Shown here piece after piece: positions 8,533 to 15,451 of a DNA stretch of 34,417 nt. Position 1 is the stretch's first letter, and every line of letters starts with the position of its first letter. Made by a program: the position numbers and the translations under genes. The notes under the pieces are model-generated. The model had not been told where the DNA came from. It did not search any database and was given only the letters and a program-made list of their open reading frames with translations. Origin of the DNA: Clostridiales bacterium (GTDB lineage: Bacteria > Bacillota > Clostridia > Christensenellales > JAISNN01). Location of the stretch: the NCBI GenBank assembly GCA_031289755.1, contig JAITOU010000018.1, positions 1-34,417 on the forward strand, written 5' to 3'.

Positions 8533-8607
8533 GGTGGAGATGAGGGGGATCGAACCCCTGACCTATGCGTTGCGAACGCATCGCTCTACCAACTGAGCCA
8601 CACCCCC
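8532..8607 (-). tRNA. tRNA-Ala(CGC)
   Basis: A complete cloverleaf can be drawn on the minus strand. The acceptor GGGGGTG pairs with CATCTCC and includes the G3-U70 pair that marks alanine tRNAs. The D-arm is GCTC/GAGC, the anticodon stem is ATGCG/CGCAT around the loop TTCGCAA (anticodon CGC), and the T-arm is AGGGG/CCCCT. The mature part is 73 bases and the CCA end is encoded (8532-8534). The CGC anticodon reads GCG codons. Confidence 0.95.
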
Positions 8608-8639
8608 GTTTTTGGGTACTGTGATTTTTCAACCATAAT

Positions 8640-8667
8640 ATTATACCATATTATTTTTAAAAGGCAA
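8640..8667 (-). promoter_or_regulatory. Promoter of tRNA-Ala(CGC)
   Basis: On the minus strand, TTGCCT (8667-8662) and TATAAT (8645-8640) are separated by 16 bases. The -10 box lies about 32 bases before the tRNA 5' end. Confidence 0.6.
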
Positions 8668-8797
8668 TCATTTTTTTAAGAAAATTAAAATGTTATAAAT
8701 CGTTATTTACGGTTATTTTAGAATAGGTGTGTCGATAGAGAGCCGACAAACCTATTGTAAAACAACGATAGATTTTTTATGATTTTTGGCTGTGCTA

Positions 8798-8826
8798 TTG
8801 AGAATGAGAAAAAATTATGATATAAT
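8798..8826 (+). promoter_or_regulatory. Sigma-A-type promoter of the flavoprotein gene
   Basis: TTGAGA (8798-8803), a 17-base spacer and TATAAT (8821-8826), with a TG one base before the -10 box, form a strong vegetative promoter. The transcript should start near 8833, inside or next to the 12-bp tandem repeat listed below, giving a leader of about 60 bases. Confidence 0.75.
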
Positions 8827-8830
8827 TAAT

Positions 8831-8854
8831 AAAACAGCGGTTAAAACAGCGGTT
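8831..8854 (+). repeat. Perfect 12-bp tandem direct repeat at the promoter start region
   Basis: AAAACAGCGGTT occurs twice without a gap (8831-8842 and 8843-8854), starting four bases after the -10 box. Its position suits an operator or a feature of the 5' leader, but this is inferred from position only. Confidence 0.7.
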
Positions 8855-8894
8855 TATCTAAGTTTTTTATAATGGGGATTAGGGAGGGATTGCA

Positions 8895-10289
8895 TTGGAT
8901 ACGAATTATGATATTTTGGTGGTCGGCAGCGGTACTGCCGGAGTGTATTTTGCTCACGAAGCGGCAAAACAGGGTTATAGCGTGTGTGTCTTGGACGCCG
9001 CGCCGATAGAGAGACTTGGTGAAAGGCTGAATGTCTTTCATACCGACACGGAGCGATTTGCTCCCTTTGGAGTACCCGAGCCTAAGCCCGGCGACGATGA
9101 TTATGTAGGAATGTTCGAGTACGGCTATGTCAAGTCGGCATTGGACAATTATCCTAAGCGAGCGGAGTACCCGTTTACCGTCGCGCTTTTGCCGCCTTTT
9201 TTAAAGAGAATGCGCAAATGGGCGGAGGAAGCCGGAGCGGAATTTGTCTACGGTACTCGGTTTGAAGATTTTACATACGATGCTGACGGCAGGATAAACG
9301 GTGCGGAATTTACAAGTCAAGGCAAGCCGCTCACTCTGTCTTCAAGGCTTGTCGTCGATTGTTCGGGTATACCGTCCGCCGCACGCCGAAAGCTCAAATG
9401 CGGCGTGAGTGTGGAAAATTTTGAGATAACGCAGAGAGAGCAATTTTATGTCATTCTCCGCTATGTCAAGTTTAAAAATCCCGAAAAAGACCGTATAACC
9501 ATCAACACCGCTTGGCCGTATTTTAAGGCGTGGACCGCTCCGGCTATCGACCCTGACGGTGCGATAGTGGGTATCGGCGCAAATCTGTCTTATGAATATG
9601 CCGAAACGTGTTTTCAAAGATTTCAAAAGGTCATCAAGCTTCCCGAATACGATATCGACCATATCGAAAGGGGAGTTACGCCTTATCGCCGTGCGCCGTA
9701 TTCATTTGTGACGGACGGCTTTATATGCTTAGGCGACGCGGCTTGTATGACAAAGCCTTTTAGCGGAGAAGGGATTACGTCGGGTTGGGTCGGATGTAAA
9801 ATCGCGGCGGATGTCGCCTGCCGTGTCATGAAAGACGGCGCGTATCCGACCGAAGAAAAGCTTTGGGATATCAACGTCGTTTACAATACGACGCAGGGTG
9901 CGGATTTTGCCTACGTTATGGCTACGCTCATCAATGCCGTCGAATGCTCGCCGCAGGAGAATGACTACGAATTTAAAAAGGGTATAGTCTTCAATTCAAA
10001 AGCCCTGACGCGCACAAACCGCAATTTTAACGCCGACACCCCCGTAGGCGAATCTCTCGCATTGGTCGGCAAGATTGCCGGCGGCGTTATCGGCGGCAAA
10101 ATACGCTTCAAAACCGTCAAGACGCTTTCACGCGGCATTCTGCTCGCCGGTCAGTTTAAAAGCCTTTACAAAAAATTCCCGTCAACACCGGCAGGCTTTG
10201 CGGAATGGAGAGAAAAAGCCGATAAGCTTTGGAGAATGAACGGCACTATGGCGGACGTTGTGGAACGTATGGAAAGCGAACAAAAGTGA
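8895..10289 (+). CDS. FAD-dependent oxidoreductase, geranylgeranyl-reductase-like
   Basis: The 464-residue flavoprotein has an N-terminal Rossmann motif VVGSGTAG (about 8-15) ending in the acidic VLDA at about 33, which binds the FAD ribose. A second FAD motif, GDAACMTKPFSGEGI followed by a helix, lies at about 280-300; this is the signature of the geranylgeranyl reductase and halogenase group of the PHBH superfamily. Such enzymes reduce prenyl chains or modify aromatic and quinone-like compounds; the substrate here is unknown. There is no membrane segment. The start is a TTG at 8895, chosen because AGGGAGGGA (8881-8889) sits five bases upstream and the Rossmann fold follows at once. It is the first gene after a strong promoter and is followed by three small genes in the same direction. 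Confidence 0.8.
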   Translation: MDTNYDILVVGSGTAGVYFAHEAAKQGYSVCVLDAAPIERLGERLNVFHTDTERFAPFGVPEPKPGDDDYVGMFEYGYVKSALDNYPKRAEYPFTVALLPPFLKRMRKWAEEAGAEFVYGTRFEDFTYDADGRINGAEFTSQGKPLTLSSRLVVDCSGIPSAARRKLKCGVSVENFEITQREQFYVILRYVKFKNPEKDRITINTAWPYFKAWTAPAIDPDGAIVGIGANLSYEYAETCFQRFQKVIKLPEYDIDHIERGVTPYRRAPYSFVTDGFICLGDAACMTKPFSGEGITSGWVGCKIAADVACRVMKDGAYPTEEKLWDINVVYNTTQGADFAYVMATLINAVECSPQENDYEFKKGIVFNSKALTRTNRNFNADTPVGESLALVGKIAGGVIGGKIRFKTVKTLSRGILLAGQFKSLYKKFPSTPAGFAEWREKADKLWRMNGTMADVVERMESEQK

Positions 10290-10341
10290 CGAAAAAAACA
10301 AAACGTCATAATTCTAATTAAGGTATAAGGAAGATATAAAA

Positions 10342-10560
10342 ATGATTTGTCCCGAATGTAAGCAAGAGATGTCGGACGGGTATATTCCGATAAGCCGCAG
10401 ACTTGATTTTCTCGCCAACCAAAAAGACACCCTGCCGACGGCGCATTCGGCTTTCGGCAAAGAGTATATCAAGATATCGGGAATACCTATCTTGCCGCAA
10501 AATATAGAAGCTTATTATTGTCCGTCTTGTCATTTTGTCGTCATTCCGTGTAAGGAGTAA
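10342..10560 (+). CDS. Small zinc-ribbon protein (DUF6487-like)
   Basis: The 72-residue protein has two CxxC pairs, CPEC at residues 3-6 and CPSC near residue 61, which would hold one zinc ion, and the family-like start MICPECKQEM followed by GYI. Similar small single-zinc-ribbon proteins are common in Clostridia and have no assigned role. AAGGAAG lies upstream of the ATG. The stop codon is only seven bases before the start of the broken small gene. Confidence 0.7.
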   Translation: MICPECKQEMSDGYIPISRRLDFLANQKDTLPTAHSAFGKEYIKISGIPILPQNIEAYYCPSCHFVVIPCKE

Positions 10561-10567
10561 ATAAACA

Positions 10568-10684
10568 ATGGCGGATAAGATACAAATAGGAGATTGGGTC
10601 ACGCAATACGGCTCGGATATAGTCTAACCCAAAATCCCTAAAAATCTGCCCCCGTATAAGGTAGGAGACAAGTCTAATGAATGA
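10568..10684 (+). pseudogene. Remnant of a small GDWVTQY-type gene
   Basis: An ATG at 10568, with AAGGAG upstream, opens a reading frame of only 19 residues, MADKIQIGDWVTQYGSDIV, before TAA (10625-10627). The same frame continues after that stop as PKIPKNLPPYKVGDKSNE to TGA 10682-10684. The N-terminal part resembles, from memory, the start of a small uncharacterised Clostridia family beginning with IQVGDWVTQY and about 100 residues long. The piece after the stop looks like a C-terminus. The simplest reading is a gene that lost its middle through deletion and is now dead. A genuine 19-residue peptide is the alternative. Confidence 0.45.
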
Positions 10685-11204
10685 ATTGCTGTTATCTTCT
10701 CCGAATAAAAGCCATGAAAAGCAAGCGTTAGAATATATGCAAGAGCATTTTTCGGTCGGAGAGCGCGATTTGCACGGAGCATCTCTTTTGGAAAAAATGC
10801 CGGTCTACGGTGATTGGCTTACGCATCTCAAAAAAACAAACAATCCCCGAACGGCAGACCCCGATTGGGTTACGGCAAGTACCTTTTTCGCCGTCCGAAA
10901 AGCCGATAAAAAAATTGTCGGCATAATCGACATACGGCATTACTTAAACGATTTTTTAAAAGGCTACGGCGGTCATATCGGATACGGAGTCCGTCCGTCC
11001 GAAAGACGCAAAGGATATGCAACGGAAATATTGCGGCTCGGTCTTGAATACTGCAAGACAATCAACCTGACGCACATTATGCTTGCCTGTTACAAGGATA
11101 ATGCGGCTTCCGCCAAAACCATCGTCAAAAACGGCGGAATATTTGAAAAGGAATTTGAATATACGGACGGAAAAACAATACAAGTATATTGGGTTACGCT
11201 GTAA
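10677..11204 (+). CDS. GNAT-family N-acetyltransferase
   Basis: The 175-residue protein has the GNAT core. Strand beta4 reads GGHIGYGVRPS and is followed by the acetyl-CoA pyrophosphate-binding loop RRKGYATE (about residues 112-119), then by the C-terminal part with NAASAKTIVKNGGIFEKE. It transfers an acetyl group from acetyl-CoA to an amine that cannot be named; the shape and length are closest to small-molecule or ribosomal-protein-type acetyltransferases. GGAG at 10664-10667 precedes the ATG. Its start overlaps the tail of the broken small gene. A terminator follows at 11286. Confidence 0.85.
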   Translation: MNELLLSSPNKSHEKQALEYMQEHFSVGERDLHGASLLEKMPVYGDWLTHLKKTNNPRTADPDWVTASTFFAVRKADKKIVGIIDIRHYLNDFLKGYGGHIGYGVRPSERRKGYATEILRLGLEYCKTINLTHIMLACYKDNAASAKTIVKNGGIFEKEFEYTDGKTIQVYWVTL

Positions 11205-11285
11205 TTTGCAAATCTGCGGCGGCAGGGGATAAGGCGGCGCGAACTGAAATTCCCGATAAATAAGCGAGATTAGTATCGGCATTAA

Positions 11286-11320
11286 ACGGCTGTTTCGATA
11301 AGTAAACGGCCGTGTTTTTA
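11286..11320 (+). terminator. Intrinsic terminator after the acetyltransferase gene
   Basis: A 10-bp stem (11286-11295 with 11304-11313, one G-T pair) with an 8-base loop is followed by GTTTTTATTTGTT. The rest of the 11205-11513 gap holds a weaker hairpin at 11370-11387 followed by TTTT, and the -10 element listed next; I see no gene in it. Confidence 0.8.
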
Positions 11321-11437
11321 TTTGTTACCAAAAAAGCCCGACGGTCTGTATTCGCGGTAATACGACAATGCACGTTTGCCGGCGTGCTTTTGTCAAGGGT
11401 CGATTTGAAACTTTTTTTTGAAAATGGCTTGAAAGCC

Positions 11438-11466
11438 TTCGGTTTTTATCAAAAATATAGTATAAT
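11438..11466 (+). promoter_or_regulatory. Probable promoter of mgtA
   Basis: A perfect TATAAT lies at 11461-11466, 47 bases before the ATPase start. The 17-base spacing places only a poor TTCGGT at the -35 position, so an activator may be needed. I did not recognise a magnesium (M-box) riboswitch in the leader. Confidence 0.45.
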
Positions 11467-11513
11467 GACCTAAGTGAAAGGTGACGGAAAAATAAAAAAA
11501 AGAGTGTACGGAA

Positions 11514-14153
11514 ATGAATATTTTTAAGAGAAAAAAAATCAATCAGACCCAACGCCAAAAGGATGCGAGCAGCACGCAGCTGCGCCTGTATTCCTTTATG
11601 ACGGCGGATGAAATATACGCGGCTCTCGAAGCGACGCCGACGGGACTTTCGACAGAGCAAGCGGAGGAGCTGCAAGGCAAATTCGGCGAGAACGTCATCA
11701 CGTCGGGAGTCAAGAATACCCTTGCGCGGAGATTGAGAGCGGCGGTCGTCAATCCCTTTAACATAGTATTATTGATAATCGCTTTGATAACCTTTTTGAC
11801 CGACGTTATTTTTTCTTCAAGCCCCGATTATCTGACCGTAATAATCATCATCGCTTTGATACTCGTTTCGGGAACGGTAGCTTTTGTTCAGAGTCAGCGT
11901 TCAAACGCCGCCGCCGAAAAATTGTCTAATATGATTACAAATAAGGCAAACGTTTTGCGTGACGGCGTCTTTTCGGAAATTGACATAAACGGAATAGTAC
12001 CGGGAGATATCGTGCGCTTGTCGGCAGGCGATATGATACCGGCGGACGTGCGGTTTTTGGCGACAAAGGACACGTTTATAGCGCAGGCGGCATTGACCGG
12101 CGAATCCAATCCCGTCGAAAAATTTGCCAAAGCCCGAAACAATGCCGACGACGCTTTGACCGACCTTCAAAACATCGGCTTTATGGGGTCTAACGTCGTC
12201 AGCGGCAGTGCGACCGTGCTTGTGCTTGCAACGGGCAACGACACTTACTTCGGGTCAATGGCTAAGTCCCTGTCGGGCGACCGCGCAAAAAACAGCTTCG
12301 AGCGCGGCGTCAACGCAATCGGAAGCCTTTTAATCAAGCTCATGCTCGTCATGGTGCCGATAGTTTTTCTCATCAACGGCTTTACAAAAAATAATTGGCT
12401 GCAAGCACTTGTCTTTGCCATCACGATAGCCGTCGGACTGACCCCCGAAATGCTTCCGGTCATTATGACGTCCACACTCGCCAAGGGGGCTGTGTCGATG
12501 TCAAAGCACGGCGTTATCGTCAAGACGCTGGGTGCTATACAGACCTTCGGCGAAATGGACATTCTCTGTACCGACAAGACGGGTACGCTCACCGAAGACA
12601 AAATCATTTTGGAAAAATATATGAACGTACTCGGCGACGACGACACGCGGATATTGCGCCACGCCTATCTCAACAGCTATTTTCAGACGGGACTCAAAAA
12701 CCTTATTGACCTTGCGATTATAAACCGTGCCAATGAGAACGGCTTCGGAGAATTGTTGGAGCAATATGTGTGTATAGACGAGATACCTTTTGACTTTTCG
12801 CGCAGGAGAATGAGCGTATCGCTGCAAAGCAAGAACGGCAAGCGTCAGCTCATCACAAAGGGTGCGGTGGAAGAAATTATCGCCGTCTCGTCCTTTGTCG
12901 AGATGAACGGACAGATTTTGCCGCTGACCGAAGAAAACCGTTTAAAGGCTCTTCAAACCTATGAGCGTCACAATACCGACGGCTTGCGCATGATAGCCGT
13001 CGCTCAAAAAAACAATGTTCCCGATGCGCGTATGCTGGGAGCGGACGACGAAAGCGATATGGTTCTGATAGGCTTTGTCGGCTTTCTCGACCCGCCTAAG
13101 GAAAGCGCAAAAACGGCAATTGCCGCTCTCAAAGAACACGGCGTCCGCACGGTCGTCCTGACGGGCGACAGCGCGGGCGTGGCAATAAAGGTCTGCAAAA
13201 AGGTCGGCGTTGACGTGTCGTCCTGTCTGACGGGCAAGGAAGTGGAGAATATGACCGACGCCGAATTGTCGGCGGCAGTCAAGGTTTGCAGCTTGTTTTC
13301 AAAGCTATCTCCGTCCCAAAAGGAACGCGTCGTCAAAGCCTTGCAAGCCGAAGGACACACCGTCGGCTATATGGGCGACGGCATAAACGACGCGCCGCCG
13401 CTCTATCAGGCAGACGTCGGTATATCGGTGGACAGCGCGGTCGATATCGCTAAGGAAACCGCCGATATTATCTTATTAAAAAAAGACCTTATGGTCTTGG
13501 AGCAGGGTGTCATAGAAGGGCGAAAGACCTTCGGCAACATTGTAAAATACATCAAAATGGCGGCAAGCGGCAATTTCGGCAACATGATTTCGGTCATAGC
13601 CGCGAGTATCTTTTTACCGTTTTTGCCTATGCTGCCCGTACAGATTTTGGCGCAGAATCTTTTGTGCGATTTTTCGCAGATGGGCATTCCTTTTGACACA
13701 GTCGACAGGGAATACATCAAAAAGCCGCGTAAATGGGAAACAAAATCAATCAAATCCTTTATGGGCGTCATGGGTCCGTTAAGCTCCTTGTTCGATATTC
13801 TGTGCTTTGCCGTCATGTGGTTTGCAATCGGTGCGAAAGCCGAATCGGCGTCGCTCTTTCAGGGCGGCTGGTTTATCTTCGGCACGGTGTCGCAGATATT
13901 GGTTATCCACATGATACGCACCGCAAAAGTACCGTTCCTGCAAAGCCGTTCGTCCGCCGCGCTCTATATCTCGACGCTTACGGTGACGGCGGCTGTCTTT
14001 GTCATAGGCTTTACGCATATCGCCGTCGGCTTTGATATGACGGCTTTGCCGATAATATTCTTGCCTTGGCTGATTGCGCTGCTATTCTTGTACTTCGTGT
14101 CCGCACAGCTCATCAAAAGGCTCTATGTCAAACGCTTTAAGGAATGGTTATAA
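11514..14153 (+). CDS. mgtA: Magnesium-translocating P-type ATPase (MgtA/MgtB family)
   Basis: The 879-residue protein matches P3B-type magnesium pumps in length and order: a cytoplasmic N-terminus, a pair of membrane helices (about 75-115), the actuator loop with TGESNPVEK (about 195), helices with the Pro-containing segment VGLTPEMLPVIM (about 307-318), the phosphorylation motif DKTGTLTED with Asp354, the hinge MGDGINDAPPL (about 623) and a C-terminal bundle of helices. ATP hydrolysis drives entry of Mg2+ into the cytoplasm. The ribosome binding site is weak and the gene stands alone between its own promoter and the ABC locus. MgtA-type pumps are usually induced by low magnesium, which would fit a single-gene transcription unit. 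Confidence 0.92.
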   Translation: MNIFKRKKINQTQRQKDASSTQLRLYSFMTADEIYAALEATPTGLSTEQAEELQGKFGENVITSGVKNTLARRLRAAVVNPFNIVLLIIALITFLTDVIFSSSPDYLTVIIIIALILVSGTVAFVQSQRSNAAAEKLSNMITNKANVLRDGVFSEIDINGIVPGDIVRLSAGDMIPADVRFLATKDTFIAQAALTGESNPVEKFAKARNNADDALTDLQNIGFMGSNVVSGSATVLVLATGNDTYFGSMAKSLSGDRAKNSFERGVNAIGSLLIKLMLVMVPIVFLINGFTKNNWLQALVFAITIAVGLTPEMLPVIMTSTLAKGAVSMSKHGVIVKTLGAIQTFGEMDILCTDKTGTLTEDKIILEKYMNVLGDDDTRILRHAYLNSYFQTGLKNLIDLAIINRANENGFGELLEQYVCIDEIPFDFSRRRMSVSLQSKNGKRQLITKGAVEEIIAVSSFVEMNGQILPLTEENRLKALQTYERHNTDGLRMIAVAQKNNVPDARMLGADDESDMVLIGFVGFLDPPKESAKTAIAALKEHGVRTVVLTGDSAGVAIKVCKKVGVDVSSCLTGKEVENMTDAELSAAVKVCSLFSKLSPSQKERVVKALQAEGHTVGYMGDGINDAPPLYQADVGISVDSAVDIAKETADIILLKKDLMVLEQGVIEGRKTFGNIVKYIKMAASGNFGNMISVIAASIFLPFLPMLPVQILAQNLLCDFSQMGIPFDTVDREYIKKPRKWETKSIKSFMGVMGPLSSLFDILCFAVMWFAIGAKAESASLFQGGWFIFGTVSQILVIHMIRTAKVPFLQSRSSAALYISTLTVTAAVFVIGFTHIAVGFDMTALPIIFLPWLIALLFLYFVSAQLIKRLYVKRFKEWL

Positions 14154-14218
14154 GCTTTGTTTTTGGGCGGCGCGGCATTGTGACGGTATTATTTTTTGTT
14201 CGTTTTTTTATCGGTTTG

Positions 14219-14227
14219 TGATATAAT
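14219..14227 (+). promoter_or_regulatory. Extended -10 promoter element, upstream copy
   Basis: TG-A-TATAAT at 14219-14227 is an extended -10 element in the 14154-14434 gap between mgtA and the ABC ATPase. No convincing -35 box lies upstream, which is usual for extended -10 promoters. A transcript from here would carry the small reading frame at 14280-14345. Confidence 0.5.
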
Positions 14228-14279
14228 TATAGTCGCCAACAGGATAACTTGACGAAAGGTAATAAAAAGGAAAAGATAA

Positions 14280-14345
14280 ATGCCGTTTTTTATTTATTTT
14301 TGTTTTTGTTTATGGTATAATGATTTAAAAGAGATAACGACCTAA
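14280..14345 (+). CDS. Possible hydrophobic leader peptide (21 residues)
   Basis: An ATG with AAGGA eight bases upstream opens a 21-residue frame, MPFFIYFCFCLWYNDLKEIT followed by T, ending at TAA 14343-14345. The first 13 residues are hydrophobic and aromatic. It sits between two promoter elements ahead of the ABC genes. The T-rich DNA may make this a chance reading frame; no homology is claimed. Confidence 0.2.
   Translation: MPFFIYFCFCLWYNDLKEITT
14313..14321 (+). promoter_or_regulatory. Extended -10 promoter element, downstream copy
   Basis: TG-G-TATAAT at 14313-14321 is a second extended -10 element, about 113 bases before the ABC ATPase start. Together with the element at 14219 it suggests two start sites for the ABC operon. 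Confidence 0.5.
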
Positions 14346-14434
14346 GGACAAGATAGGTTTACGATACAAAATATCAATGAAATATACCGTATCGCGACCG
14401 AATGCGAAATTCGGTTTGACGGGAAAGGGGATAT

Positions 14435-15364
14435 ATGGCGGAAGTAGTTTTGGACGTTCAAAATCTGACCAAGATTTACGGCAAGATAAAGCGCGTGGAC
14501 AACGTTTCGTTTCAGGTATATGCCGGAGAAGTTTTCGGCTTTTTAGGTCCGAACGGCGCAGGCAAGACGACGACTATCCGCATGATATCGGGGCTTGCAA
14601 ATATGTCGGAAGGCGAGATCTTTATAGCCGGACATTCCATAAAGAAGAATTTCAAAAAAGCCGTTTCGTGTCTTGGCGGTATTATCGAAAATCCCGAAAT
14701 GTACAAATACATGACGGGCTACGACAACATGAAATATTATGCGAGCCTGTACGACGGAATTACCGAAGAAGATATCCGCGACGTCGTTCAGCTTGTCAAA
14801 ATGGAAAACCGCATTCACGAAAAGGTCAAGAAATATTCTCTCGGTATGCGCCAGAGAGTGGGTATAGCCCAGAGCCTTTTGCATCATCCGCGCATTCTCA
14901 TACTCGACGAGCCGACAAACGGCTTAGATCCTGCCGGAATACACGAGATGCGTGACTTTTTAAAAATGCTTGCGCACGAAAGGGGATATTCCGTCTTTAT
15001 ATCGAGTCATATTTTGACGGAAATGCAATTACTTTGCGACAGGGTGGGCATTATCGCCAACGGCAAGCTTCTCGCCGTCAAGTCTATGGACGAATGGACG
15101 GAAGCTCTCGAAGGAAGCGTCAATCTCAAAATGAACGTCAGCGACGCCGTCAAAGCCAAAGAAATTATCACGGAAGAATTTAAAATATCCGTATACGCCA
15201 ACAAAAGCCTTATCAATTTTACTATCGCATCGGAGCTTGTGCCGGAGATTTCAAAAACCTTGGCAAGGAACGATATCGCCGTGCTTTCGATGTATACGGG
15301 CGAAAAGTCGTTGGAGGACACCTTCCTTGAATTGACCTCGACGGCGGGAACGGCGATAAAATAA
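14435..15364 (+). CDS. ABC transporter ATP-binding protein
   Basis: The 309-residue ATPase has Walker A GPNGAGKTT (residues 38-46), the signature YSLGMRQRVGIAQSL (about 132-146), Walker B ILILDEPTNGLDPAG (about 152-166) and the switch histidine in SSHILTE (about 190). The C-terminal 80 residues are the accessory region typical of the BcrA/CcmA group that partners ABC-2 type permeases. It powers export by the two permeases encoded downstream. AAAGGGG precedes the ATG. It is separated from the first permease gene by 87 bases with no visible terminator, and is probably in one operon with it. Confidence 0.95.
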   Translation: MAEVVLDVQNLTKIYGKIKRVDNVSFQVYAGEVFGFLGPNGAGKTTTIRMISGLANMSEGEIFIAGHSIKKNFKKAVSCLGGIIENPEMYKYMTGYDNMKYYASLYDGITEEDIRDVVQLVKMENRIHEKVKKYSLGMRQRVGIAQSLLHHPRILILDEPTNGLDPAGIHEMRDFLKMLAHERGYSVFISSHILTEMQLLCDRVGIIANGKLLAVKSMDEWTEALEGSVNLKMNVSDAVKAKEIITEEFKISVYANKSLINFTIASELVPEISKTLARNDIAVLSMYTGEKSLEDTFLELTSTAGTAIK

Positions 15365-15451
15365 ATTTTTTTACCGACAAAATCAGCGGTACGGCAAGGC
15401 AAACCGAGCTTTGCGTACGGTCATAAATACAATTTTTATATTAGGGTCGCG

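Noticed and set aside
8399..8632. Open frame of 77 codons on the minus strand across tRNA-Ala(CGC)
   Set aside because: It reads straight through a complete tRNA and a terminator-like hairpin; a clear cloverleaf takes precedence.
11321..11513. Magnesium riboswitch (M-box) before mgtA
   Set aside because: The likely promoter is at 11438-11466, leaving a leader of only about 45 bases, too short for an M-box, and I could not see its conserved segments.
14377..14955. 192-codon frame overlapping the ABC ATPase in another frame
   Set aside because: The ATPase frame carries every ABC motif and a ribosome binding site; the overlapping product is rich in Arg and Ser, as is typical of an out-of-frame reading.
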